A stretch of 64,000 bases of DNA from Psychrobacillus sp. NEAU-3TGS (GTDB lineage: Bacteria > Bacillota > Bacilli > Bacillales_A > Planococcaceae): NCBI RefSeq assembly GCF_029955155.1, contig NZ_JAPNOZ010000008.1, positions 62,001 to 126,000 of the forward strand, in the 5' to 3' direction. The notes under the pieces are model-generated. The model saw nothing but the letters and a program-made list of their open reading frames with translations. It was not told where the DNA came from and did no database searches. Below, one piece after another: positions 34,382 to 43,701 of this stretch. Each line of letters starts with the position of its first letter. The first letter of the stretch is position 1. The translations under genes were made by a program, and so were the position numbers.

Positions 34382-35533
34382 ATGAGAAAAGTAAGAATTG
34401 GGATTATAGGAGCAGGTTTACGAGGCGGACTTGCTCATTACTGGCACAAGCCAGATGGAGAATCGGAAGTTGTTGCGCTAGCAGATATTTCCCAGGAACG
34501 ATTGGATAAGTTTCAGGAAAAGTTTGATACTCCATTGTTTTTGACTAAGGACTACAAAGAATTATTGAAACGCGATGATATTGATGCAATTGCGGTATTG
34601 TCTCCCGATTATTTACATGAAGAACATGTAACTGCTGCTCTTGAGGCCGGTAAACATGTTTATTCTGAAAAACCACTTGCCATTACAGTTGAAGGCTGTG
34701 ACAGAATTATTGAAGCATGGAAGAAATCAGGAAAACATTTGATGGTTGGTTTTAATATGCGATACATGAGCATGTACCAGACGATGAAAGAACTCATTGA
34801 TTCAGGGGCTATTGGAGAATTGAAGACGATTTGGGTTCGACATTTTGTAGGTTTTGGTGGTTATTTTTACTACCACGATTGGCATGGAAAATCACAAAAT
34901 ACAACATCTCTTCTCTTACAAAAAGGTTCACACGACCTCGATGTAATTCACTGGATCTCTGGTAAGTATGCGACGAAGGTGTCTGCATTCGGTGGTCTTG
35001 ATTATTATGGTGGGGACAAGCCAAACAATTTAACATGTCCGGAATGTGACCTTAAAAATACTTGTCCTGAGTATGTACCACATACATTTACGGAATGTGC
35101 ATTTAGAGAAGAAATCGACGTTGAAGACAATAATATGCTCATTATGGAGCTAGAAGGAGGTATTAAGGCATCTTATCTTCAATGTCATTTTACTCCCGAT
35201 TATTCGCGTAACTATACGTTCATCGGGACAGAGGGCCGTATAGAGAATGACGACGTCAACGGGAAAATTTATTTGAAAACGCGTAAAACAAATACATGGA
35301 AAGAGCTTAGTGATGTTACTTACGAGATGAAGCCAGAGGAAGGTAGTCATGGCGGAGCAGATCCAAAAATTACGCAAGACTTTGTTGAGCTAATTTTGTA
35401 TGATAAGCAACCTCTTACAACTCCATTTGCTGGGCGAATGAGCGTAGCTGTTGGATGTGCAGCAACAGAATCCATACGCGCTGGTGGTAAGGTTGTTCAT
35501 ATATCTCAAGAATCTAATATTGTTCACAATTAA
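34382..35533 (+). CDS. Gfo/Idh/MocA-family protein with Cys cluster
   Basis: 383 residues. The N-terminal Rossmann fold has GIIGAGLRGG, and SEKPLA near residue 95 is the family lysine-proline motif; the C-terminal domain includes KGSHDLDVIHW. Between them sit four cysteines (CPECDLKNTC... and ECAF, about 219-240), as in members that bind a metal. The family uses bound or diffusible NAD(P) to oxidise sugar hydroxyls; some members (GH109 type) use the same chemistry to cleave alpha-GalNAc bonds. It is the first gene of the import operon, which holds no other glycosidase. The exact reaction is unknown. Confidence 0.85.
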   Translation: MRKVRIGIIGAGLRGGLAHYWHKPDGESEVVALADISQERLDKFQEKFDTPLFLTKDYKELLKRDDIDAIAVLSPDYLHEEHVTAALEAGKHVYSEKPLAITVEGCDRIIEAWKKSGKHLMVGFNMRYMSMYQTMKELIDSGAIGELKTIWVRHFVGFGGYFYYHDWHGKSQNTTSLLLQKGSHDLDVIHWISGKYATKVSAFGGLDYYGGDKPNNLTCPECDLKNTCPEYVPHTFTECAFREEIDVEDNNMLIMELEGGIKASYLQCHFTPDYSRNYTFIGTEGRIENDDVNGKIYLKTRKTNTWKELSDVTYEMKPEEGSHGGADPKITQDFVELILYDKQPLTTPFAGRMSVAVGCAATESIRAGGKVVHISQESNIVHN

Positions 35534-35561
35534 GTAGGTTTGTAAGAAAAGGGGTGTGATT

Positions 35562-36563
35562 GTGACAAATTTGAGTAAAGATGTAGGATATGTCGAGAAT
35601 ATCAAAAAAAGTAGGGAAAAGAAGTCTTTTGAAAAACACCAGAAGGAAAAGAAGAATATATTAGTTAGCTGGAAAAAAGCTTTTCGAAAAAATTGGGAAC
35701 TATACGTATTGCTTACACCAGTCATTTTATATTTTCTAATTTTTCATTACTTTCCTCTCTATGGATTGCAAATTGCATTTAAAGATTTTATCGCAACTAA
35801 AGGGATTACAGGGAGCCCATGGGTAGGATTTAAACATTTTGAACGTTTCTTTGATAGTTATTATTTTTGGAGACTTATAAAAAATACTTTAGGAATAGGT
35901 ATTTTCACGTTAGCAGTTTCATTTCCGATTCCAATAATACTAGCGCTTATGCTCAATGAAATAAAAAGCTTACGTTATAAAAAATTCGTACAGACAGTAA
36001 TATATGCACCGCATTTCTTATCGACAGTCGTTGTTGTTGGAATGCTACTGCTGTTCTTAAAAACAGATGGACTGGTCAATCAAATAATTCAACTTTTCGG
36101 AGGATCACCAATTAGCTTTATAACAGAACCAGCTTGGTTTAAGAGCTTGTACGTGTTTTCAGATGTTTGGCAAACGATGGGGTGGAGTTCTATTATTTAT
36201 ATTGCTGCACTTGCAGCAGTTGACCCAGCGCAACATGAAGCTGCAATGATAGATGGAGCGTCAAAATTTCAACGAATTATTCATATCAATATCCCGGCAA
36301 TCATGCCTACTATTGTAATTCTTTTCATTTTGAATGCTGGATCTGTCATGGCAGTGGGTTTTGAAAAAGTCTTTCTTATGCAAAACGATCTAAATATGTC
36401 GACGTCAGATGTTATTTCAACATTCGTTTATCGAAGTGGAATTTTGGAAGCACAGTACAGTTTCTCGGCTGCAGTGGGACTTTTCAACTCGCTTATTAAC
36501 TTCATTATGCTTATTATGGTAAACCAGATTGCGAAAAAAGTGAATGAGACAAGTCTATGGTAA
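35562..36563 (+). CDS. ABC sugar transporter permease, LplB type
   Basis: 333 residues. After a charged 45-residue cytoplasmic N-terminus come six hydrophobic segments; the EAA loop contact DPAQHEAAMIDGASKFQRIIHI is clear. FPLYGLQIAFKDF is a signature of LplB/YtcP-type permeases for complex sugars. GTG 35562 with AAAGGGGTG is preferred over GTG 35556. It pairs with the following permease and lipoprotein; the ATPase is not in this operon. Confidence 0.9.
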   Translation: MTNLSKDVGYVENIKKSREKKSFEKHQKEKKNILVSWKKAFRKNWELYVLLTPVILYFLIFHYFPLYGLQIAFKDFIATKGITGSPWVGFKHFERFFDSYYFWRLIKNTLGIGIFTLAVSFPIPIILALMLNEIKSLRYKKFVQTVIYAPHFLSTVVVVGMLLLFLKTDGLVNQIIQLFGGSPISFITEPAWFKSLYVFSDVWQTMGWSSIIYIAALAAVDPAQHEAAMIDGASKFQRIIHINIPAIMPTIVILFILNAGSVMAVGFEKVFLMQNDLNMSTSDVISTFVYRSGILEAQYSFSAAVGLFNSLINFIMLIMVNQIAKKVNETSLW

Positions 36564-36575
36564 GGGGTGGCTAGA

Positions 36576-37454
36576 TTGAGAGAAAGTAAGACTGATCGTG
36601 CGTTTAATATATTCAACTATGTTTTTCTTGCAATTGTGGCTTTACTCGTAATCTATCCATTGATTTTCGTTCTTAGTGCATCTCTTAGTAACCCTGAGAA
36701 CGTAATATCAGGTGATATGTGGTTATGGCCAAAGGAGTTTACATTAGATGCATATGAAAAGGTGTTCCAGAACAAGGATATTATAAATGGGTTTATTAAC
36801 ACACTGAAGTATACAATTTTTGGTACTATTCTAAATGTCGTTATGACTATTTTGGCAGCATATCCGCTATCTCGAAAAGACCTAAAGGGTCGGGGATTTA
36901 TCATGGCATTTATCGTCTTTACTATATTTTTTAGTGGAGGGCTTATTCCGACGTACTTACTTATCAGAGACCTTGGGATGTTAAATACATTTTGGGTAAT
37001 GATCATCCCAAACGCAGTTGCAGTTTGGAATATCATTATTATGCGAACGTTTTTCCAATCTATTCCTCATGAATTAGAAGAGTCAGCAATGATTGATGGA
37101 GCTGGGAACTTCAGAATTTTATGGAGTATTGTTTTGCCACTATCATTCCCAGTAATAGCAGTTATGGTTCTCTTCTATTCAGTTGGTCACTGGAATTCAT
37201 ACTTCCAGGCACTGATATATTTACAGGATCAAGAGAAGTTTCCACTTCAACTGATTCTTCGACAAATTCTTATTCAAGGTCAAACGGATGACATGATCAA
37301 GGCAACGTCAGAAAGCTTTTTAGCCCAACAACTAAGCGTGGAAGGGTTGAAATATGCAGTACTTATAGTTGCAAATTTACCGATGCTTATGCTCTATCCG
37401 TTTTTACAAAGGTATTTTGTCAAAGGCGTCATGATTGGATCGCTTAAGGGGTAA
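36576..37454 (+). CDS. ABC sugar transporter permease, LplC/YtcP type
   Basis: 292 residues, six hydrophobic segments, EAA-loop ELEESAMIDGAGNFRILWSI and the C-terminal PMLMLYPFLQRYFVKGVMIGSLKG typical of this partner type. TTG 36576 behind AAGGGGTGG is preferred over GTG 36567, which overlaps the ribosome site. It starts 12 bases after its partner and forms the heterodimeric channel with it. Confidence 0.9.
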   Translation: MRESKTDRAFNIFNYVFLAIVALLVIYPLIFVLSASLSNPENVISGDMWLWPKEFTLDAYEKVFQNKDIINGFINTLKYTIFGTILNVVMTILAAYPLSRKDLKGRGFIMAFIVFTIFFSGGLIPTYLLIRDLGMLNTFWVMIIPNAVAVWNIIIMRTFFQSIPHELEESAMIDGAGNFRILWSIVLPLSFPVIAVMVLFYSVGHWNSYFQALIYLQDQEKFPLQLILRQILIQGQTDDMIKATSESFLAQQLSVEGLKYAVLIVANLPMLMLYPFLQRYFVKGVMIGSLKG

Positions 37455-37491
37455 CAGGGAGAAAAACATATGAAATGAGGGGGAGAATGTG

Positions 37492-39108
37492 TTGAAAAAA
37501 CGTTATTTTGTGGGTATGACCGCAAGTCTATTACTGACAGCTAGTATTTTGGGGGCTTGTTCAAATGAGGAAGGGGCAGCTAAAAAAGGGGAAAATGCTA
37601 GCAACGTGAAGGCAACGGGTATGCCGATTGTAGAAGAAAAAATTCAAGTGGATGGTTTTGCAGCGAAGTTTTTCGCATCTCAGGACTGGAATAATCTGAT
37701 GCTTTGGGAAGAGTATGAAAAAATGACCAATATCGATGTGGAATGGGAAACTGTACAAATCGAGGGGTTAGCGGAGAAGAAAAACTTAAAACTTGCAGCT
37801 GGTGATTACCCTGATTTATTTTTCGCTTCAGCATTTTCGAAGACAGATTTGCTTAAATATGGTCAACAAGGTGTATTCTTGCCACTAAATGACTATATCG
37901 ATGAATACGCACCAAACTTTAAAAAGATTTTAGAAGATTATCCTTCTGTGAAACAAGGCGTGACGATGGCGGACGGAAATATTTATGGCTTTCCAACTTT
38001 TTATGACCCTAATTTTGAATCACTTCGTGCTGGTACACCATGGATAAATAAAGACTGGCTTAACAAATTAGGGCTAGAGGAACCTGAAACGACAGATGAT
38101 TTGTATAAAGTATTGAAGGCGTTTAAAGAACAAGATCCAAATGGCAATGGACAAGCAGATGAGCTTGGATGGGGAAGTGGATATGGTATTGATCAGTTCA
38201 TTCATTATTTGCGCGGGACGTATGGCTTGAACAAACAAGGATCTATGAATATAAACTTAGACTTTAAAGAAGGTACTGAAGAATTCCGCTTTGTTCCTGC
38301 GACAGATGAATACAAGGAATTACTTACATTCTTAAACAAGCTTTATAAGGAAGGTTTAATTAACCAAGATGTTTTCACAACCGAACCTCATGTGTTTGCT
38401 GCAGAAGCATCTAAAGGAAACTATGGTATGTTGAGTGAAGTTGACCCGAAAGAATTATTTAAACTGGATGGTTACATTGGTGTGCCTGTTCTAGAAGGTC
38501 CAACTGGTGAACGTTCTTACAACTTCGTTTCCAATGGTCTTGGAAATCTAGGAATGTTCGTGTTGACGGATAAGGCTGAAAATCCAGAAGCAATGGTTCG
38601 TTGGATGGATTACTTTTATGGAGAAGAAGGTTCTAAGATGTTCTTCATGGGATTTGAAGGAGTCACGTATGAAGAAGATGAAAGTGGAAAATTTAAATAT
38701 TTGGATACGATTACAAATAGTCCCAACGGTTTGAACATGGACCAGGCAATTAGTGAGTACTTAACATGGCCTGGTGGGTATTACCCTGGAATGGTTAGAC
38801 AGAAATTCTTCCAAGGTGCAGAAGCTACAGAAAACTCTATTCAAAATGCAGAGAAAACTCTACCATATACTATAAAGGATGAAGACATTCTTCCAGGTCT
38901 AAATTATACAGTGGAGGAAAGTGAACAAGTCGGTGCAATTATGACAGATATCCAAACGTACATCAATGAAATGACTGCAAGTTTCATCACTGGTAAACAA
39001 GACTTTAGCAAATGGGATGAGTATAAGAAAACGCTTGATAAAATGGGATTACAAGATTATCTTGAACTTGCTCAAGGAGCTTACGAACGATCAACAAAAG
39101 AAAAGTAA
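37492..39108 (+). CDS. Sugar-binding lipoprotein of the ABC transporter, LplA type
   Basis: 538 residues; lipobox SILGAC with Cys about 22 and a low-complexity linker. The long form (over 500 residues) with ANFELLRAGTPW-like and DPNGNGQADELGWGSG (a calcium-loop-like motif) is typical of LplA/YtcQ binding proteins that capture oligosaccharides outside the membrane. TTG 37492 is favoured, 6 bases after GGGGGAG; GTG 37489 is possible. A hairpin follows the gene, which may raise its transcript level relative to the downstream genes. Confidence 0.9.
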   Translation: MKKRYFVGMTASLLLTASILGACSNEEGAAKKGENASNVKATGMPIVEEKIQVDGFAAKFFASQDWNNLMLWEEYEKMTNIDVEWETVQIEGLAEKKNLKLAAGDYPDLFFASAFSKTDLLKYGQQGVFLPLNDYIDEYAPNFKKILEDYPSVKQGVTMADGNIYGFPTFYDPNFESLRAGTPWINKDWLNKLGLEEPETTDDLYKVLKAFKEQDPNGNGQADELGWGSGYGIDQFIHYLRGTYGLNKQGSMNINLDFKEGTEEFRFVPATDEYKELLTFLNKLYKEGLINQDVFTTEPHVFAAEASKGNYGMLSEVDPKELFKLDGYIGVPVLEGPTGERSYNFVSNGLGNLGMFVLTDKAENPEAMVRWMDYFYGEEGSKMFFMGFEGVTYEEDESGKFKYLDTITNSPNGLNMDQAISEYLTWPGGYYPGMVRQKFFQGAEATENSIQNAEKTLPYTIKDEDILPGLNYTVEESEQVGAIMTDIQTYINEMTASFITGKQDFSKWDEYKKTLDKMGLQDYLELAQGAYERSTKEK

Positions 39109-39117
39109 AATAATAAT

Positions 39118-39150
39118 ACTCATACAAAGATTCTCATTTGTATGAGTTTT
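39118..39150 (+). terminator. Intra-operon hairpin after the binding-protein gene
   Basis: ACTCATACAAA (39118-39128) / TTTGTATGAGT (39137-39147) then TTTA. The short T-run suggests partial termination or 3'-end protection of the binding-protein mRNA. Confidence 0.65.
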
Positions 39151-39173
39151 ACCCTTTAAGGGAGGTAGCGAGA

Positions 39174-39854
39174 TTGGACTTAAATGGATGGAAAGGAAAA
39201 CTCTACTGGTTCGTAGAATTTGTAACGATGCTTGCAGTATTGCAACTGATGTGGATTGGGTTGACACTACTCGGTCTAGTAATTTTTGGAGTTTCTCCTG
39301 CTACAGTGGGGCTCTTTGGAGTAATGAGAAAAAGAATGCAAGGACAAGATGAGTTGCGAACACTATTAAAAAATTATTGGGTTACGTATAAAAAGGAGTT
39401 TGTTAATTCTAATAAGATTGGAGTTATTTTAATAGGTATCGGTTATTTTCTGATCATCAATTTGCAGATTGCACTAACGATGAAAGGGACGTACGCTTTG
39501 TTTATGTTAACAGTGATTGTTATGATTTCGATTTTGTATGCTGTAATGTCGATGAATATATTCCAAGTATATGCACATTATGACCTACCCTTTGCACGTT
39601 ATTTTTCATCATCTCTTTTACTAAGTATTTCGTTCCCTCTTCAAGTTCTTGGGTCCTTTATCGGGCTCTACGTACTATATCGGATTTTCTTATTCATACC
39701 TGGACTTCTACCGTTTTTCGGAGTGAGTCTAACAATATTGTTTCTTACTTGGATGTCATCTCAAATTTTCCGGTTGAAAGGTGAATACGATGGAACATTA
39801 CAGTTGGAGGAAGAGAAAAATTCAATACAGTCATTTAAAGAGGGTGCAATATGA
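39174..39854 (+). CDS. YesL-family (DUF624) membrane protein
   Basis: 226 residues with about five hydrophobic segments; LLGLVIFGVSPATVGLFGVMRK is the YesL/DUF624 signature. Such proteins regularly accompany LplABC-type oligosaccharide transporters; their role is unknown, possibly transporter assembly. TTG 39174 behind GGGAGG is preferred over the longer upstream frame, which would run through the hairpin. It overlaps the next gene by 4 bases. Confidence 0.85.
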   Translation: MDLNGWKGKLYWFVEFVTMLAVLQLMWIGLTLLGLVIFGVSPATVGLFGVMRKRMQGQDELRTLLKNYWVTYKKEFVNSNKIGVILIGIGYFLIINLQIALTMKGTYALFMLTVIVMISILYAVMSMNIFQVYAHYDLPFARYFSSSLLLSISFPLQVLGSFIGLYVLYRIFLFIPGLLPFFGVSLTILFLTWMSSQIFRLKGEYDGTLQLEEEKNSIQSFKEGAI

Positions 39855-41038
39855 TCTATTTAACCAACGCTACTATTGTGCTTGAAAAATCAGTTATACA
39901 AGATGGGTTTGTTCATATTAAGGGTGAAAAAATCGAATCTGTCGGAAAAATGGCAGACTGTCCCCCCATTAATAATAAGGAAGAAGTGTTTGATTGCACG
40001 GATAAACAATATGTCATCCCTGGAATGATAGATATACATGTGCATGGGGCTGGGGGATATGACTTTATGGATTCAGAGCAAGAGACCATTGATAGTATTG
40101 CTCTCGCGCTTGCCGAAGAAGGGACTACCTCTTATCTGGCGACAACGATGACAAATCCGCTTTCGCGAATTAGTAGTACACTTAAGAATCTTGCTAGTTA
40201 CAAAAGAAATAGTAGTAGAGCGGGTGTCGCAGAAATGGTAGGAATCCATTTGGAGGGACCCTTTATCAACAAAGAACAAAAAGGAGCCCAACCAGAAGAT
40301 GCTATCCTGCCACCTAATTGTAAATTGTTTGAAGAATGGCAGAAGCTATCTGGAGATGCTATTAAAATTGTAACATTTGCTCCTGAATTAGATGCCAATT
40401 TTGAGCTATTAAAGAAACTTCGACTAGCAGGAGTCATTCCATCGATGGGACATACAAATGCAACTTACAATGAAACAGTTCAAGCTATAGGTCAAGGAAT
40501 AACACATGCGACTCATCTATTCAATGGTATGAAAGGATTGCACCACCGTGATCCAGGTGTTGTGGGCGGTGCTCTTCTACATGATGAGGTTTATGTTGAA
40601 GTAATTCCAGATGGTATTCATTTTCATGCGGACTTATTGAAACTAGTAGTAAGAATGAAAGGACTTGAACGGATTTTGGTTATAACCGATGGAATGCGAG
40701 CGAAGGGGATGCCTGATGGAATTTACGATTTAGGCGGACAGAACGTGACAGTTCGTGACGGGAAATGTTTATTAACGTCAACTGGATCTCTTGCGGGTAG
40801 TATAGTGACAATGAACAAAGCAAGGCTGAATCTACGCACATGGCTTAGTTTGACGATTCTGGAACAGATACAGGTTACATCTATAAACCAAGCTAAACGT
40901 TTAGGTCTCTTTGATAGAAAAGGATCCATTCAAGCTGGGAAAGATGCTGACATCGTAATTCTTGGTATAAATGGAGAAGTCGAATTGACGATTTGCAGAG
41001 GGGTTATTGCTTTTCAATGTAAAGATGCATTTAAATGA
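39851..41038 (+). CDS. nagA: N-acetyl-amino-sugar-6-phosphate deacetylase (NagA/AgaA)
   Basis: 395 residues. It is an amidohydrolase-fold enzyme: IDIHVHGAGGYDF, HLEGPFIN, MGHTNATY, ATHLFNGMKGLHHRDPG and ITDGMRAKG provide the metal and substrate residues. It removes acetyl from GlcNAc-6-P (NagA) or GalNAc-6-P (AgaA); the two cannot be told apart from motifs. The presence of a tagatose-type kinase and aldolase in the cluster, and no NagB, points to GalNAc-6-P. ATG overlaps the yesL stop (ATGA). Confidence 0.88.
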   Translation: MIYLTNATIVLEKSVIQDGFVHIKGEKIESVGKMADCPPINNKEEVFDCTDKQYVIPGMIDIHVHGAGGYDFMDSEQETIDSIALALAEEGTTSYLATTMTNPLSRISSTLKNLASYKRNSSRAGVAEMVGIHLEGPFINKEQKGAQPEDAILPPNCKLFEEWQKLSGDAIKIVTFAPELDANFELLKKLRLAGVIPSMGHTNATYNETVQAIGQGITHATHLFNGMKGLHHRDPGVVGGALLHDEVYVEVIPDGIHFHADLLKLVVRMKGLERILVITDGMRAKGMPDGIYDLGGQNVTVRDGKCLLTSTGSLAGSIVTMNKARLNLRTWLSLTILEQIQVTSINQAKRLGLFDRKGSIQAGKDADIVILGINGEVELTICRGVIAFQCKDAFK

Positions 41039-41104
41039 TGTAAATCTTTCTGAATTGATGATATATTGAAATTGTGAAGACGTAAGAAGAAGGATGAAAA
41101 AGAT

Positions 41105-41836
41105 ATGAAGCCGTTAGACCAAGGAAGTATTATTCCATTATATCATCAATTAAAGCAACGGTTAGATGCTCGGATTCGTGCAGGTGAATGGAAGCCGGGA
41201 GATAAAATTGATTCGGAAAATCGTTTAATGGAAATGTTTCAGGTAAGTAGAAATACAGCTAAGAAAGCGATTGAAGAATTGGTTCAAGAAGGGATACTTT
41301 ATAGGGTTCAAGGGAAAGGGACCTTCGTCTCCAAACCTAAATTTGAGCAGTCCTTAGGTGGATTTTATAGTTTTAGTCGAGTTTTACATGAAAAAGGCCT
41401 TCATCCAACTGACCAAGTGCTTGAAGTAAAAGAAGTTGAACCTTCTGCAACTGTGAGGGATGGATTACAACTTCCCAAAGGTGAGAATGTAGTTGAAATG
41501 AAGAGATTACGCTGTGCGGACGGGGAGCCAATTATCCTTGAATCATCGTTTATGCCAAAGTCGGTTATACAGGATATGTCGGTTCTGTACGAAGTAGGAA
41601 CCTCGTCCCTATATGATTTATTGGCTGAACGTTATAACGTGACTGTAGTTCGTGCAAAAGAAGCATTCGAGCCGGTTTTAATTCGAGAAGAGGAAAGTAT
41701 ACTTCTTCAGACGAAAGTAGGGAAACCTGCTTTGTTATTGGAGCGAACTGCATATGACACGAATGAACAACCTGTCGAGTTTTGTATTTCAATTGTAAGA
41801 GGAGATCGCTGCAGATTTTACACAGATCTTCATTAA
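41105..41836 (+). CDS. GntR-family regulator (HutC/NagR type)
   Basis: 243 residues: GntR wHTH (SIIPLYHQLKQRLDARI, GDKIDSENRLMEMFQVSRNTAKKAI, YRVQGKGTFV) and a C-terminal UTRA ligand domain (LDSYRR-like SLYDLLAERYNV, LLLERTAYD). NagR-type members bind glucosamine-6-P or similar sugar phosphates. It lies between the deacetylase and the aldolase operon and probably controls one or both. The ribosome site is GAAGGATG. Confidence 0.87.
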   Translation: MKPLDQGSIIPLYHQLKQRLDARIRAGEWKPGDKIDSENRLMEMFQVSRNTAKKAIEELVQEGILYRVQGKGTFVSKPKFEQSLGGFYSFSRVLHEKGLHPTDQVLEVKEVEPSATVRDGLQLPKGENVVEMKRLRCADGEPIILESSFMPKSVIQDMSVLYEVGTSSLYDLLAERYNVTVVRAKEAFEPVLIREEESILLQTKVGKPALLLERTAYDTNEQPVEFCISIVRGDRCRFYTDLH

Positions 41837-41861
41837 ACTCATAGAAATTTCTATGAGTTTT
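41837..41861 (+). terminator. Palindromic hairpin after the GntR gene
   Basis: ACTCATAGAAA / TTTCTATGAGT, contiguous arms, then TTTTAA. Probably a weak terminator ahead of the aldolase gene. Confidence 0.6.
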
Positions 41862-41910
41862 AAAATAGATTTAGTTGTACCAACAACCCACTAACGAAAG
41901 GGGTCATTTT

Positions 41911-42753
41911 ATGACGCTAGTTACAACGAAAGAAATGTTAAAAGACGCTCATACAAACCACTATGCAATCGGTGCATTCGGAGCGCATAATCTAGAAATT
42001 ATTAAGTCAGTAATCGCTGGTGCGGAATCAGTAGGTTCCCCAGTCATCCTTCAAACTACTTCCAGTACGTATAAGTATGTGGAGATGCCTTATATGATTG
42101 CTATGGCAAAAGCTGCTGCTGAACAAGCAAAAGTACCAGTAGCATTGCATCTTGATCATGGTGAATCATTTGACGTCGTAATGGAATGTTTGCGAGCTGG
42201 TTATACATCTATCATGATAGATGGTTCAAAGCTTTCATTAGAAGACAATATCGCACTTGTACGTAAAGTAACGGATGCAGCTGGCCCTATCGGTGTTCCG
42301 GTAGAAGCAGAACTAGGTACAATCGGTGGAGTGGAAGATGATTTTGTGGTGGAGGAGAGTGAAGCATTTTTTACTGATCCAGAAGCGGCAGAACGATTTG
42401 TGCGAGAGACTGGTATTGATTCGTTTGCTCCTGCATTTGGAACTGCACATGGTAACTATAAGAAGGAGCCTAAACTACAATTTGATCTGCTAGGTAAAAT
42501 TCAAAAACTGACCAATATTCCGCTCGTTATGCACGGAGCATCAGGGGTACCGGAAGAAAGTGTACGTAAATCATTAGATTATGGAGTAGCGAAAGTGAAT
42601 TTCTCAACCGAATTGAAAGATTTATTTGCAGAAGAAGTACGAGCTTTTTTTCAAGATAATCCAAATGAAAATGACCCGCGTAAATATTTCATACCTGCAA
42701 GAGAGGCATTAATTGAGTTAGTTAAAAGAAAGATCATGATGTTACAAAAATGA
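41911..42753 (+). CDS. Class II ketose-bisphosphate aldolase (tagatose-type)
   Basis: 280 residues. Zinc-aldolase motifs: HLDHGES (Asp and His of the active site), EAELGTIGG, FGTAHGNYK and MHGASGV carrying the other metal His residues. The family cleaves fructose- or tagatose-1,6-bisphosphate; GatY/KbaY/AgaY members act on tagatose. ATG 41911 with GAAAGGGG is chosen. The next gene, a sugar-phosphate kinase, overlaps by ATGA and supplies the substrate. Tagatose preference is inferred from context. Confidence 0.85.
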   Translation: MTLVTTKEMLKDAHTNHYAIGAFGAHNLEIIKSVIAGAESVGSPVILQTTSSTYKYVEMPYMIAMAKAAAEQAKVPVALHLDHGESFDVVMECLRAGYTSIMIDGSKLSLEDNIALVRKVTDAAGPIGVPVEAELGTIGGVEDDFVVEESEAFFTDPEAAERFVRETGIDSFAPAFGTAHGNYKKEPKLQFDLLGKIQKLTNIPLVMHGASGVPEESVRKSLDYGVAKVNFSTELKDLFAEEVRAFFQDNPNENDPRKYFIPAREALIELVKRKIMMLQK

Positions 42754-43688
42754 TTACAACTATCACATTGAATACTGCAATTGATCAAGTGTATGAAGTG
42801 GAGTCATTGGATGTTGGAGGGACAAATCGAGTTTCTGCTATTACTCAGGAGGCCGGGGGTAAGGGCATGAATGTTGCAAAGGTACTCCAATACTTAGGTG
42901 CAGAAGTGAATGTTGGTGGATTTGCGGGGGGGACTAACGGAAAGAAAATTCGACAACTTTTAAAAAAACGTGCTATTCCAAGTGAATTAATAACAGTTAG
43001 TGGTGAAAGTCGAATTTGTTTAACAGTGCTAGATTCATTGAATAGTGAAGTGACAGAACTTCTTGAGAGTGGACCAGAAATATCCATAGAGGAATGGCAA
43101 TCCATGCTCGAATGGGTAAAACAGAAGTCTAAAATCGTCAAATGGTTTGCATTGTCAGGTAGCTTGCCGAAAGGACTACCAACCACTGCATATGCGGAGC
43201 TGATACAAATTATACATGCCAACGGTGCGAAAGCGGTACTCGATTCAAGTGGTGATGCATTACGAAATGGAATCGAAGCAAAACCATTTGCGATAAAACC
43301 AAATGAGCATGAAATTGCAGCAATCCTAGGTAAAACTGCTATAACTGAAACTGAATTGCTCGAAGCAGGGGGGCGCTTTGTTAGTGAAGGAATTGAGCAT
43401 GTATGCCTTACATTGGGGGAAGAAGGGGCAATTTTCGTTAACCAATATGGGTATTTCAAAGCAAATGCACCATCGATTGACGTCATCAATACTGTAGGAA
43501 GTGGAGATGCTTTTGTAGGTGGACTGCTATACGGGTTAGCTCAAAATGAAGAAATTAGCACAGCTTATAAACGAGCAATAGCATGTGGATCAGTTAACGC
43601 GATGTATCGAGCAATCGGTTTTATTGATTTGGGGCAAGTGGAAGTATTAATGGAGCAAATTACTATCGAAAAAATAAAAGATAGATAG
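42750..43688 (+). CDS. PfkB-family kinase, probable tagatose-6-phosphate kinase
   Basis: 312 residues. PfkB features: TLNTAIDQVYEV at the N-terminus, EAGGKGMNVAKVL, and the ATP/anion hole NTVGSGDAFVGG with catalytic Asp. LacC/FruK-type members phosphorylate tagatose-6-P or fructose-1-P. The fourth-base overlap with the aldolase and the downstream AgaS-like gene support tagatose-6-P as the substrate. 1-phosphofructokinase remains an alternative. Confidence 0.85.
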   Translation: MITTITLNTAIDQVYEVESLDVGGTNRVSAITQEAGGKGMNVAKVLQYLGAEVNVGGFAGGTNGKKIRQLLKKRAIPSELITVSGESRICLTVLDSLNSEVTELLESGPEISIEEWQSMLEWVKQKSKIVKWFALSGSLPKGLPTTAYAELIQIIHANGAKAVLDSSGDALRNGIEAKPFAIKPNEHEIAAILGKTAITETELLEAGGRFVSEGIEHVCLTLGEEGAIFVNQYGYFKANAPSIDVINTVGSGDAFVGGLLYGLAQNEEISTAYKRAIACGSVNAMYRAIGFIDLGQVEVLMEQITIEKIKDR

Positions 43689-43701
43689 GGGTATGAATTT
43701 T

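Noticed and set aside
42845-43489. 214-codon antisense frame across the PfkB kinase gene
   Set aside because: The sense strand encodes a fully conserved kinase; the antisense product is low-complexity Ser/Pro-rich and has no ribosome site.
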